From an uncultured Clostridia bacterium (GTDB lineage Bacteria; Bacillota; Clostridia; Christensenellales; QALW01): a DNA stretch of 16,435 nt. Location: the NCBI GenBank assembly GCA_900550765.1, contig URTC01000006.1, positions 1-16,435 of the forward strand, given 5' to 3'. Position numbers and translations under genes: made by a program. The number at the start of each line of letters is the position of its first letter. The first letter of the stretch is position 1. Positions 1-7,911 of this stretch are shown here, one piece after another. Below the pieces are notes generated by a model. It was not told the DNA's origin and searched no databases. It worked only from the letters and a program-made list of their open reading frames with translations.

Positions 1-594
1 AATAAACGTTAAAAAGCTGGTTCCCAAAGACGACCATAGAATAACGATCAAACAGCATGGCACAATATAATCAACATCCTCCAGCCATTTTATATTGGTA
101 AGTGTTAGTCCAGTATTCATTAAAAAGCCGTTCAGAAGTCCATACTGGTCTGAAGAAAAAATGATCTTCCAAACAACATAGACGTTTGCCAATGTCGGTG
201 CGTAATAAAACAATGTCATGACCGCCCTGGTCTTCCGGCCCAGCTCATTGATAAGCCAGGCGAAAAGCAGGGACATCAAATAACCACCGGGGCCGACAAT
301 AACGGCAAAGAACAACGTATTTTTAAAGGCCGTCATAAAAAGATCATCGGCAGTAAACAGCCTGATATAGTTATCCCAGCCGGTAAACACAGGCGGCTCC
401 AGCACGTTAAAGTAAGTAAAGCTGAAATAAATAGCAACAAACACAGGTAAAACCGTAAATACGATAAATACCAGCAAATACGGAAGCATAAACAAATAGA
501 GGCTGCCGTTTTTACGCATTTCCTTGAACTGATAACGAATCCAATCCGAGAAAAACGACTTCTTTTTTGTTGCGGGATTCGATTGGTTAGCCAT
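1..594 (-). CDS. Carbohydrate ABC transporter permease, MalF/LplB type (partial)
   Basis: Integral membrane subunit of a binding-protein-dependent sugar importer. The first 198 codons are present and the frame stays open to the left edge, so the C-terminus lies outside the window and the typical EAA loop is not visible. Translation starts MANQSNPATKKK, a charged cytoplasmic leader. The first membrane helix follows at about residues 31-54 (LYLFMLPYLLVFIVF), then the extracytoplasmic segment typical of the family (SFTYFNVLEPPVFTGWDNY) and further helices around 100-120, 130-155 and 180-198. The ATG at 594 overlaps the end of the upstream solute-binding protein gene by 8 bp. A GAAAGGAAG ribosome site lies about 8 nt before it, inside that gene. 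The overlap and the partner indicate one operon. The substrate is not deducible beyond a sugar or oligosaccharide. Family assignment is secure. Confidence 0.9.
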   Translation of the reverse strand, partial: MANQSNPATKKKSFFSDWIRYQFKEMRKNGSLYLFMLPYLLVFIVFTVLPVFVAIYFSFTYFNVLEPPVFTGWDNYIRLFTADDLFMTAFKNTLFFAVIVGPGGYLMSLLFAWLINELGRKTRAVMTLFYYAPTLANVYVVWKIIFSSDQYGLLNGFLMNTGLTLTNIKWLEDVDYIVPCCLIVILWSSLGTSFLTFI

Positions 595-3500
595 TATTCG
601 TACTTCCTTTCGGTTTTGTCATTACTATAATTTTATCCGCGAACTCTTCACATTTGCGCGCAATTTCCTGATTGATCTTGCTTACATATTCCACAAACGT
701 CGTATTAGGATCGGTATCGTTATTGATAACCTCTTTCCAGGCAAACTCAATATTCCGCGCGGTGTAATAACCACCGGGAACCTGCGGAACAGCTTTCGCA
801 TACTTCCATTGCTCCTGAATGGTTACCATTGATTTTTTGTCCCATGGCAGCCGTGACATCGCCTTTAGGTTCGCCGTCTGATATCTCGCCGCAGCACCCA
901 GCAAGCTTTCGATCTCCGTACCGAAACGATACTGGGCGTCCTCACCAGTCCACCATTTCATAAATTCCCAGGCACGCTGAATGTGGCTGCGTCCTTCTTC
1001 CGTAGTTTTATCCATAGCAAGCATAATGCATCCGGCCGAGCTGCTGCCGCAGGAATGATCCACGACCACATTTCCATTTTCATCCAGCATCTGGTTGCCA
1101 TTTTCATCATACTGCACCGTACCGGGAACCATAGCAAACTCCCAAAGTCCTTGAATTTCCGGAGCAAAAACAGCAAGCGTAGAATACGTACTGTAACTGG
1201 CAATCCCTACCGGAACTTCTCCAGTACGGAAACGGTTTGCAAAATCATACGAATTGGGCAGATCATATAAAGTATAGAACTGCGTCCATTCCTTAAATGC
1301 ATCAAGTGCCGCGTCCGAAGTCAGATCCGTCGTCGTGCGATCGTCGGTATAGAACTGACCTCCCTTCTGATAAAGCAGCATAGCATACGTAAGGTTACCT
1401 GCACCAACCGCACCAACCACGGGCACCGGCATAGCAAACGTCATTTGCTGGTTCTGCAATTCCCCTATAATATAGTATACATCTTCCCACGTCTCCGGAG
1501 GCTCCAGGCCCAGTTCCTCCAGAATATCGGTACGGTAGAAGATCATATAGAAATCCTGTGTTTCCGGAATCGCATAAATTCCATTTCCAAAAGAGAACGG
1601 TTCCACCGCACTGGAGGCAAATCTTTCGGGATCAAGCAGTACCTCCTCATAATCGGGGAACAGCTCTTCGTCGGCCAAATTCATCACCGCACCGCGGAAT
1701 GCATAGTTCACCGCGGCCTCCTCCCCACGTGACAGGCAGATATCCGGTCCGATGCCGGAGAGCGTAGAGGGCAGAAGTGATCCGGCGGCTACAAGCCGCG
1801 TACTTACGGCAATTCCCGTCTGTGCTGTAAACATATCGTCAATCAGCTGTTTTAAAATCGTGGCGTTATCTCTTGACCCCGTAAGGCCTACGCCTGTTTC
1901 CAGCCAAACCTCCACCGGTTCCTGTCCATCCTGCGCCACAGTACCACCGATATTATCGTAGTCCTCCGTAAAGGATGCGATAAAGGAACGAATTTCATGA
2001 ACAAGGCTTTCAAAGAAATTGGCAGTTGCACGCGGCAGCCCCTCAGCCAATTTTTCCTCGGTAGTAATGACGATGTAATCCAGCTCCAGCGGATTTTTAC
2101 TCATATCATTGATCCACGTTCCCATCGCCGCAATGGCATCTTTAAAATCCGTAAAAATACTTTTGATTTTTGTATGGTCAGAATTCATTTGTTCCAGAAT
2201 CAGCATCATGCTCTTCAAGCTGGAAAGCTGTGCGCTGGAGCTCTTACCAAACACCTCAATAAAGCGTGCTTCCAGCTGTGTAAGATTTGCAGATTCGTCT
2301 CTGATAATCTGCAATGCATCAGGAACCATCGTATCCAGCATATAGTCACGATTCAGATCCGGAGAGGAACCGGTAATCATCAAAATTCTTCTATACGCGG
2401 TATTCAGCTGAGTAAGGCTGGTTTGAGCATCTGCCAGCAGATCGCCCAGATCGCCCAAGGTAGTCTCCAGGCGAATCGTATTTTCACCGGCATTTAAATA
2501 AAAGTAATACGTACCGTTCGTATCATCTCCCATTGTATAATAGGAGAAGGAACTGTCATACCGAAAACGCAGATTGCCAGCTTCCTGACAAGGCTGATCG
2601 CCATTGATCAGCAGTTTTCGTGAAGTATACATACCGCTCAGGGTATTTTGCCGTGCCTTCAGCGTTATCGCATACAGACCGGATTTTTCTACCGATACCT
2701 TCCACTCGATCCACTCATTAGGACTCTGCCATTTATCCGCACCGATCGTATTATAACGGATTTTACTGTGATGATACGGCACCGTAAGCGGAGAGGATCT
2801 ATCGGTGATCGCATAGATCGTAGGCGATGACTTCAAAATATCATAAGTAACATCCTTGGTAGCGTCATAGGCCGTCGTATCCACAGGATCTATATAATTA
2901 TTGTATTTATCTATCGCACTTTGGGTAAGGAACTGCGCGGAATGCTTATCGGTATAAATTTCCGGGGCATGCAGGCCTTCAGCCTGAATATACAAAGAAT
3001 TAACTCCCGTCACCTTTTGATATCCGGCAGCCTGATACTGTGCAGTCAATTCTGCATAAGTGGGAATCTCCGCAATTTGATGAAGCTTTGCATATACCAC
3101 CACCATGCCTTCTTTTACAGCTTCAAAAGAAAGCACATGCGTCCCTGCTTCAAAATAGAATTTGAACGGTGTCTGTTCATACCCCATATAATCTCTGACA
3201 GCAAGACTCTGCCATTGAGGTGCTTCTTCCTGATACGGGCGTTTTTCATTATTGGTCTGGCCATCAACACGCAAAAGCCCGGAATCCTTCCAAACACGTT
3301 CAAAATTGACCTGACGTGCTTCATAAAAAGGCACAGCATAATCAATATACAATCTGCGCTGTACTGCTGAACTTTTACTGGAAATACTGTACTGCTGTCC
3401 GTCTATCTCATATACCAGTTCGTCATAGGCAAAATACGAAAACGTAATGTTGTACAGCCCCGCCTGCTTTACATTGAAGACCCAGCCGCAGATGCCCTCA

Positions 3501-3895
3501 TCATAAAAAAGGGCTCCCTCGCGAAGATCTTCGGGATCATTTTTCGGCGCAACCTTTACCACGGGAAGGTTACCGATCACTTCGCCCGTATCCGGGGCAA
3601 ACTGCACAGCATCCTTTCCGCTTAAAACGATTTCCTCTTGCGGCATAGCTTTATCGCTGTACTTATTTTTGTACGCGGTATAATCTGCCGTACTTGAAAC
3701 CGTGCTGTCAAAGGCTTGTGCCTCAGGCATTTCATAGTCAGCTTCCTCTTCTGTAGTGCCGACCTCTGCTGCTTCACCGGGCGCCTGAGATCCATCAGCA
3801 TTTTCCGGTGCGGCATACGCCACGCAGGCAAACACTGAAATCATCACTGACGCAATGATGACAAAGAACAGCAGTCTGATAAGCAAAGACTTCAT
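587..3895 (-). CDS. Large multidomain extracellular solute-binding protein of a sugar ABC importer
   Basis: Exported receptor that captures a sugar or glycan fragment and delivers it to the permease encoded next. It has 1102 residues, against about 400-450 for a plain sugar-binding protein. Order seen: signal peptide at residues 1-28, with a good signal peptidase I site AYA|AP (a Cys at 24 makes a lipoprotein possible but the lipobox is poor); an acidic spacer; a first beta-sandwich, carbohydrate-module-like unit at about 115-270; a second similar unit at about 385-480 (W-x-x-W-x-V, SGLYAI, LLINGD, YLNAGENTIRLE); a helical linker at about 485-640; then the solute-binding domain from about 661 (VEVWLETG) to the end. 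An open frame continues upstream to 3958, but the ATG at 3895 is preferred because it has an AGGAGGA site 5 nt away and begins the signal peptide. The acidic DENGN unit occurs twice in a loop near 1063-1110. The module names are inferred from motif texture; the binding-protein call is firm. Confidence 0.9.
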   Translation of the reverse strand: MKSLLIRLLFFVIIASVMISVFACVAYAAPENADGSQAPGEAAEVGTTEEEADYEMPEAQAFDSTVSSTADYTAYKNKYSDKAMPQEEIVLSGKDAVQFAPDTGEVIGNLPVVKVAPKNDPEDLREGALFYDEGICGWVFNVKQAGLYNITFSYFAYDELVYEIDGQQYSISSKSSAVQRRLYIDYAVPFYEARQVNFERVWKDSGLLRVDGQTNNEKRPYQEEAPQWQSLAVRDYMGYEQTPFKFYFEAGTHVLSFEAVKEGMVVVYAKLHQIAEIPTYAELTAQYQAAGYQKVTGVNSLYIQAEGLHAPEIYTDKHSAQFLTQSAIDKYNNYIDPVDTTAYDATKDVTYDILKSSPTIYAITDRSSPLTVPYHHSKIRYNTIGADKWQSPNEWIEWKVSVEKSGLYAITLKARQNTLSGMYTSRKLLINGDQPCQEAGNLRFRYDSSFSYYTMGDDTNGTYYFYLNAGENTIRLETTLGDLGDLLADAQTSLTQLNTAYRRILMITGSSPDLNRDYMLDTMVPDALQIIRDESANLTQLEARFIEVFGKSSSAQLSSLKSMMLILEQMNSDHTKIKSIFTDFKDAIAAMGTWINDMSKNPLELDYIVITTEEKLAEGLPRATANFFESLVHEIRSFIASFTEDYDNIGGTVAQDGQEPVEVWLETGVGLTGSRDNATILKQLIDDMFTAQTGIAVSTRLVAAGSLLPSTLSGIGPDICLSRGEEAAVNYAFRGAVMNLADEELFPDYEEVLLDPERFASSAVEPFSFGNGIYAIPETQDFYMIFYRTDILEELGLEPPETWEDVYYIIGELQNQQMTFAMPVPVVGAVGAGNLTYAMLLYQKGGQFYTDDRTTTDLTSDAALDAFKEWTQFYTLYDLPNSYDFANRFRTGEVPVGIASYSTYSTLAVFAPEIQGLWEFAMVPGTVQYDENGNQMLDENGNVVVDHSCGSSSAGCIMLAMDKTTEEGRSHIQRAWEFMKWWTGEDAQYRFGTEIESLLGAAARYQTANLKAMSRLPWDKKSMVTIQEQWKYAKAVPQVPGGYYTARNIEFAWKEVINNDTDPNTTFVEYVSKINQEIARKCEEFADKIIVMTKPKGSTNNG

Positions 3896-3900
3896 GTTCT

Positions 3901-3907
3901 TCCTCCT
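3901..3907 (-). promoter_or_regulatory. Ribosome binding site deciding the binding-protein start
   Basis: Read on the minus strand, this is AGGAGGA followed by 5 nt and ATG at 3895. It places the start 21 codons inside the longest open frame, exactly where a typical signal peptide (MKSLLIRLLFFVII) begins. Confidence 0.85.
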
Positions 3908-3968
3908 GAAAGCTAAAATGTTTCTGCAAAAACGCTCAATATATAATAATGAGTCCACCGTGAGCAGA

Positions 3969-3994
3969 ATGATACATAATATCTACTGTATCAT
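3969..3994. promoter_or_regulatory. Inverted repeat, candidate operator at the sugar-importer promoter
   Basis: ATGATAC (3969-3975), a 12-nt spacer and GTATCAT (3988-3994) form a perfect 7-bp inverted repeat. One arm lies inside the -10 box of the minus-strand promoter and the other falls just after the expected transcription start. That placement suits a repressor site for a sugar operon. No regulator gene is in the window, so the operator role is inference. Confidence 0.5.
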
Positions 3995-4018
3995 ACCACC
4001 AAGAGGGGCCAAAGTCAA
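3990..4018 (-). promoter_or_regulatory. Promoter for the sugar-importer operon
   Basis: Read on the minus strand: -35 TTGACT (4018-4013), a 17-bp spacer and -10 TATGAT (3995-3990). Both boxes are close to the vegetative consensus. The predicted start near 3983 leaves a leader of about 90 nt before the ATG at 3895. Confidence 0.75.
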
Positions 4019-4218
4019 TATACTACCTAAAAAATTTTCCGAACTTCCAAAAATTACTTTTTCTCAAAAACTCCCTAATATCGGGCGTTTTCATCATTTT
4101 CTTTTTTGCTGTTAAAAAAATATTTACATTTTTAGCCCACCATTTTATCACAAAAAGAACATTTGAATTCCAAACTTACCGCCGGATAAAAAAAGTTAAA
4201 AATAATTGTTTTTTCTTA

Positions 4219-4247
4219 TTGACTTCTGCGCCGCGTTAGGGTATAGT
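4219..4247 (+). promoter_or_regulatory. Promoter for the ABC exporter genes
   Basis: -35 TTGACT (4219-4224), a 17-bp spacer and -10 TATAGT (4242-4247). The expected start is about 4254, immediately before the leader hairpins and about 50 nt before the ATG at 4306. Confidence 0.8.
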
Positions 4248-4254
4248 TATTATC

Positions 4255-4281
4255 AAGCTGCTTTTGAAGGCAGCTTCAAAA
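4255..4281 (+). promoter_or_regulatory. Two overlapping, mutually exclusive leader hairpins
   Basis: Stem A pairs AAGCTGC (4255-4261) with GCAGCTT (4270-4276). Stem B pairs TTTTGAAG (4262-4269) with CTTCAAAA (4274-4281) around a GCAG loop. Both are perfect, and they share bases 4274-4276, so only one can form fully at a time. They start at the predicted RNA 5' end. A DNA operator or an RNA switch is possible; neither is proven. Confidence 0.5.
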
Positions 4282-4305
4282 TCAACGTGGTGCGAGGTGT
4301 TTCTT

Positions 4306-4605
4306 ATGAAGACACTAAAGCGACTGTTTCTCTATTTCAGGCCTTATTTGGGTATCATGATACTGTATTTGGTTATGGGTGCGCTGATCGTTTCGCTGGC
4401 CATGCTGCTGCCGCAGATCACAAAAGCCATCATAGCTTCAGTTATCGGCGATACTCCTTTTTCGATTTTGGGTCATACTCCCTCTTCAAAGGATGCACTT
4501 TTTCTGGAATTAGCTGTTGCCTGGCTCACCATTGTAATCGTGCGGCAGGGGCTTTCCTACATCCGCGGTTATTTAATGGCCAAAAGTTCCATTAAAGCCG
4601 TTTGA
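4306..4605 (+). pseudogene. 5' part of a frameshifted ABC exporter subunit
   Basis: N-terminal 99 residues of an ABC exporter half-transporter, starting MKTLKRLFLYFRPYLG at an ATG with GAGGTG 6 nt upstream. It holds the first two membrane helices (about residues 11-35 and 61-80, the latter read as LELAVAWLTIVIVRQG) and ends ...AKSSIKAV at a TGA. The rest of the protein continues one frame over, starting FEKLEWQAQTFL at 4601. Compared with the usual pattern of such exporters (Tyr-Asp-Leu-Arg-x-x-Leu-Phe after this helix), about seven residues are missing at the join. A loss of about 20-23 nt would explain both the gap and the frame change. Alone, this piece cannot form a transporter. Real lesion or assembly error cannot be told apart here. 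Confidence 0.8.
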
Positions 4606-4660
4606 AAAATTAGAGTGGCAGGCACAAACCTTTTTACGCAATGAGAATACCGGAAATATT

Positions 4661-6076
4661 ATGACGGTAATCAACGGTGACACGGAAATGATAAAAAACT
4701 TCTTTACCGGTACCGTACCCGCTATTTTGGAGGCCATCTTCGGTTTTATTTTTGCCAGTATCATGATCGGCCAAATGAGCTGGATCATGGTATTAACCGC
4801 CTACCTTTTTGTGGTGCCGCTGTTTCTTATCTCCCGCAAATTCAGTAAGGTATTCTATAAATGGTATCATTTTGTACGCGAATCCAGCGCGGACTTAAGC
4901 ATGACCACCCAGGAAAACATCACCGGTATTCGTATTGTAAAGGCCTATGCCCAGGAAGAGCAGGAAAAGAAAAAATTTAAGGAAAAAAACGATGCGTTCC
5001 GCTACCATGGCATCAACTATATGGTAGTTTGGGGCAAGCATTTTATTCCCTTCGGAATTATCAGCAACCTGCCCAATATCGTACTGACCATTATGGCGGC
5101 TCTTTTAGTCATCAACGGCAATACACACTTTATGATGCTGGATCAAACGATGAGTGTGGCTGAATTTGTAGCTATCGGTGGATATGTAGGCTATATTCTG
5201 GTTCCTTTTCAGCAAATCAATAACTGGCTGAACCAAACCCAGCAGGCTGCTACCAGTGCAGAAAAAGTTTTCCGTTTTTTAAACACCGGCTCTATTATTA
5301 CCTCAAAAAAAGACGCACAGACGGTAGATCCTACCTGTGTAAACATTAAAATGGAACACGTGGGCTTCAGTGCAAACAAAACACAGATCATTGAGGATGT
5401 TACCATCGATCTGCCCCAAGGAAAAAGCCTCGGCATTATGGGGACCACCGGCAGCGGCAAAACGATGGTAACCAACTTGATGACCCGCTTTTTTGATGTT
5501 ACGGAAGGGGCCGTTACCATCAACGGCGGCGACGTAAAAGATATCGATCTAACCAGTCTGCGCGCCTGCTTTTCCCCCGTACTGCAGGACGTATTTCTGT
5601 TTTCCGATACCATTGCAAAAAATATCGCATTTGGGCGGCCAGACGCCACATATGACGATGTGTGCAATTGTGCAAAAATTGCGCAAGCGCACGATTTTAT
5701 TTTAGAAACGCCGGATGGCTACGATACCATTGTCGGAGAACGCGGCATGGGCCTTTCCGGCGGGCAGAAACAGCGTATCTCCATCGCCCGCGCTCTGCTG
5801 TTTAACGCGCCGGTCCTGATTTTTGATGATGCGACCAGCGCGCTGGATATGGAAACCGAACAGGAACTGTATCATGCGCTGCGCAGCCGCGGCAGCAATC
5901 AAAGTCATATCATTATCGCCCACAGAATTTCTTCGGTAAAAGACTGTGACGAAATCCTTATTATGGATAAAGGACGTATCATAGAACGCGGTACCCATGA
6001 GGAGCTGCTGGCACTGCATGGACAATATTACGAAATTTACAAAGAACAGTACAGCACTGTTCTTGAGGCAGTCTAA
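4661..6076 (+). pseudogene. 3' part of the frameshifted ABC exporter subunit (membrane helices 3-6 and ATPase domain)
   Basis: First ATG of the shifted frame; the frame is open back to 4577 and in-family sequence is readable from 4601. The 471 residues carry the remaining membrane helices, the coupling-helix region (QENITGIRIVKAYAQEE) and a complete nucleotide-binding domain: Walker A GTTGSGKT near 5441-5464, signature LSGGQ, Walker B LIFDD (5816-5830) and H-loop IIIAHR. The residue after the Walker B Asp is Asp (5828-5830), not the catalytic Glu, as in the degenerate-site subunit of heterodimeric exporters. No good ribosome site precedes 4661, so separate translation is doubtful. The stop lies 13 nt before the partner subunit's start. 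The ATPase domain shows no other damage, which suggests a recent lesion or a sequencing artefact. Confidence 0.8.
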
Positions 6077-6089
6077 AGGAGGTGTTCTT

Positions 6090-7892
6090 ATGGCACGCAA
6101 CAGATATTTAGACGACGAAGAAGAAGTTGTCAAGCTGAATGCCGGTCTCTTAAAGCGGCTGTTCCGCTATATGATTCCTTATAAAAAACTGTTTTTTGCA
6201 GGATTATTTCTTTTAATTATTAATGTACTGGTTACGCTGATATGGCCCCGGATGACACAATGGATTATCGATGATGTTCTTTCCATCAACGGTGCATACG
6301 CCAACAGTATCAAGGCTTTGCTTACCGTTATCGGCATCGTGTCCTTCGTGCTCTTTGTAGACGTTTTTTTAGCGGCAAAGCGTGTAATCCTGATCACCAA
6401 GCTCGGGCACAATACAATTTATGATATCCGCCAAGAGATCTTTGACCATGTGCAGACGCTTTCCTTTAAATATTTTGATGATCGGCCGGCCGGTAAAATC
6501 ATGGTGCGGATCACCAATTACGTGGACTCTCTGTCAAATCTGCTCTCCAGCCAAATCATCCAGCTAATTGTAGATGTCTTTACATTGCTCTGTATTCTGG
6601 TGATTCTGCTGAGCATGAATCTGCGGCTTACCCTGCTGAGTTTTGCGGTCATCATCCCGCTTTCGCTGTTTATCATCTTCCTGCGCCGCATCATTGCCAA
6701 ATGGGCACGTCGTGTACGAGCAAAGTCAAGTAACCGTACGGCTTATATCCATGAAAATATCATGGGAACCTATGTGACCCAATCCTTTAACCGAGAGCAG
6801 TACAACCATAAGGAAATGATCCGGCTGGATGACGATGTAAACTACCAGTTCATCCGCCTGCATCTTTCCAGCGCAACACTGGGGCCTGCAGTAGACATTC
6901 TATCAACGATCGGTACAATTCTTGTTTATTTCGTCGCAATCCAATTTATTGCCGGCGGTGAAATGACTTTAGGTGCCCTTACCGCCTTTACTACCTATAT
7001 GACGAGATTCTGGCAGCCCATTGCGTCTTTTACCACAATCTTCAATCAATTCTGTGAAGCTACCAGCAATATCGAACGTATTTTTGAAACCATCGACACC
7101 GAACCGGAAATCGAAGACAGACCGGACGCCTATGTACTGCCTGATATCACCGGCCGCGTGGAATATAAGAATGTGGATTTTTCCTATGATGGAAAAGTCA
7201 ATATTCTGGAAAACGTTTCCTTTACCGTAGAACCCGGGCAGATGATTGCCTTTGTAGGCCCTACCGGCGCGGGAAAAACAACAGTGGTAAACCTGCTTTC
7301 CCGTTTTTACGATGTTACCGGCGGCAGTGTGGAAATCGACGGACATGATGTACGTAATGTAACGCTCCAATCCCTGCGGACACAGGTAGGCGTTATGATG
7401 CAGGATTCCTTTATTTTTACCGGCACAATTATGGATAACATCCGCTACGGCAGGCCGGAAGCTACCGATGAAGAATGTATTGCCGCAGCCAGAAAGGTTT
7501 ATGCCTCCGAGTTCATTGAACGTCTTCCCGAGGGCTACAACACCAAAGTGCAGGAGCGCGGTGCCGGTCTTTCCACAGGGGAACGCCAGTTGCTCTCCTT
7601 TGCCCGTGCGGTATTAGCCAATCCGAAGATTTTAATTCTTGATGAAGCAACCAGCAGCATTGATACGCAGACTGAGCTATTGATCCAGCGCGCGCTGGCA
7701 CAGCTGTTAGAGGGCCGCACCAGCTTTGTGATCGCCCACCGCCTCTCTACTATTAAGCGTGCCGATCAAATCATGTGCATCTGCAATAAGGGCATTGCCG
7801 AACGAGGCACCCATGAAGAACTAATGCAGAAAAAAGGTATCTATTATGAGCTGAATATGAGCCAGTATCGAGCGCTGATTCAGCAGCAATAA
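6090..7892 (+). CDS. ABC exporter, partner half-transporter (TMD-NBD)
   Basis: A 600-residue half-transporter: a six-helix exporter-type membrane domain (about 30-330) followed by a nucleotide-binding domain (about 355-595). Visible motifs are Walker A GPTGAGKT (390-397), signature LSTGE (494-498), Walker B ILILDE with Asp518 and Glu519, and H-loop His550. Its catalytic Glu is intact but its signature departs from LSGGQ. The upstream subunit has the reverse pattern, so together they would make one canonical and one degenerate ATP site, as in BmrCD/TM287-288-type heterodimers. The start is the ATG at 6090, with AAAGGAGGTG just before it and 13 nt after the upstream stop; the frame is open further upstream but lacks a site. 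It is probably a drug, lipid or peptide exporter; the substrate is not readable. If the upstream gene is truly broken, this subunit lacks its mate. Confidence 0.9.
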   Translation: MARNRYLDDEEEVVKLNAGLLKRLFRYMIPYKKLFFAGLFLLIINVLVTLIWPRMTQWIIDDVLSINGAYANSIKALLTVIGIVSFVLFVDVFLAAKRVILITKLGHNTIYDIRQEIFDHVQTLSFKYFDDRPAGKIMVRITNYVDSLSNLLSSQIIQLIVDVFTLLCILVILLSMNLRLTLLSFAVIIPLSLFIIFLRRIIAKWARRVRAKSSNRTAYIHENIMGTYVTQSFNREQYNHKEMIRLDDDVNYQFIRLHLSSATLGPAVDILSTIGTILVYFVAIQFIAGGEMTLGALTAFTTYMTRFWQPIASFTTIFNQFCEATSNIERIFETIDTEPEIEDRPDAYVLPDITGRVEYKNVDFSYDGKVNILENVSFTVEPGQMIAFVGPTGAGKTTVVNLLSRFYDVTGGSVEIDGHDVRNVTLQSLRTQVGVMMQDSFIFTGTIMDNIRYGRPEATDEECIAAARKVYASEFIERLPEGYNTKVQERGAGLSTGERQLLSFARAVLANPKILILDEATSSIDTQTELLIQRALAQLLEGRTSFVIAHRLSTIKRADQIMCICNKGIAERGTHEELMQKKGIYYELNMSQYRALIQQQ

Positions 7893-7911
7893 AGAATACA
7901 GAAGGGATTTT

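Larger units (their letters stand above)
3896..4305. other. AT-rich divergent intergenic control region
   Basis: This 410-base stretch separates the minus-strand sugar importer from the plus-strand exporter genes. It holds one promoter in each direction, an inverted repeat over the minus promoter and two overlapping hairpins in the exporter leader, each listed separately. Between about 4019 and 4218 I see only A- and T-runs, with no convincing terminator, RNA gene or small coding frame with a ribosome site. Confidence 0.7.

Noticed and set aside
1063..1110. Short direct repeat encoding DENGN twice, resembling a calcium loop
   Set aside because: It fits a duplicated hairpin in a loop of the binding protein. 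The spacing does not match an EF-hand, so no metal site is claimed.
2438..2455. Tandem 9-bp duplication CAGATCGCC x2
   Set aside because: It only encodes a repeated Gly-Asp-Leu step at the end of a beta-sandwich unit. It is too short and too common to be a repeat element.
1997..2497. 166-codon plus-strand open frame, and the other plus-strand frames between 983 and 3370
   Set aside because: They lie antisense inside the long binding-protein gene, have no ribosome sites and give Cys/His/Ile-rich nonsense-like products. They are shadows of the real gene.
4019..4218. Possible terminator or small RNA in the A/T-run region
   Set aside because: Only weak A/T self-pairing is present. There is no GC-bearing stem and no promoter of its own.
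4590..4612. Programmed +1 frameshift at a TGA, as in the release factor 2 gene
   Set aside because: The GTT TGA context and a +1 step would restore the frame, but about seven conserved residues would still be missing and no stimulating Shine-Dalgarno-like site sits just upstream. A deletion explains both facts better.
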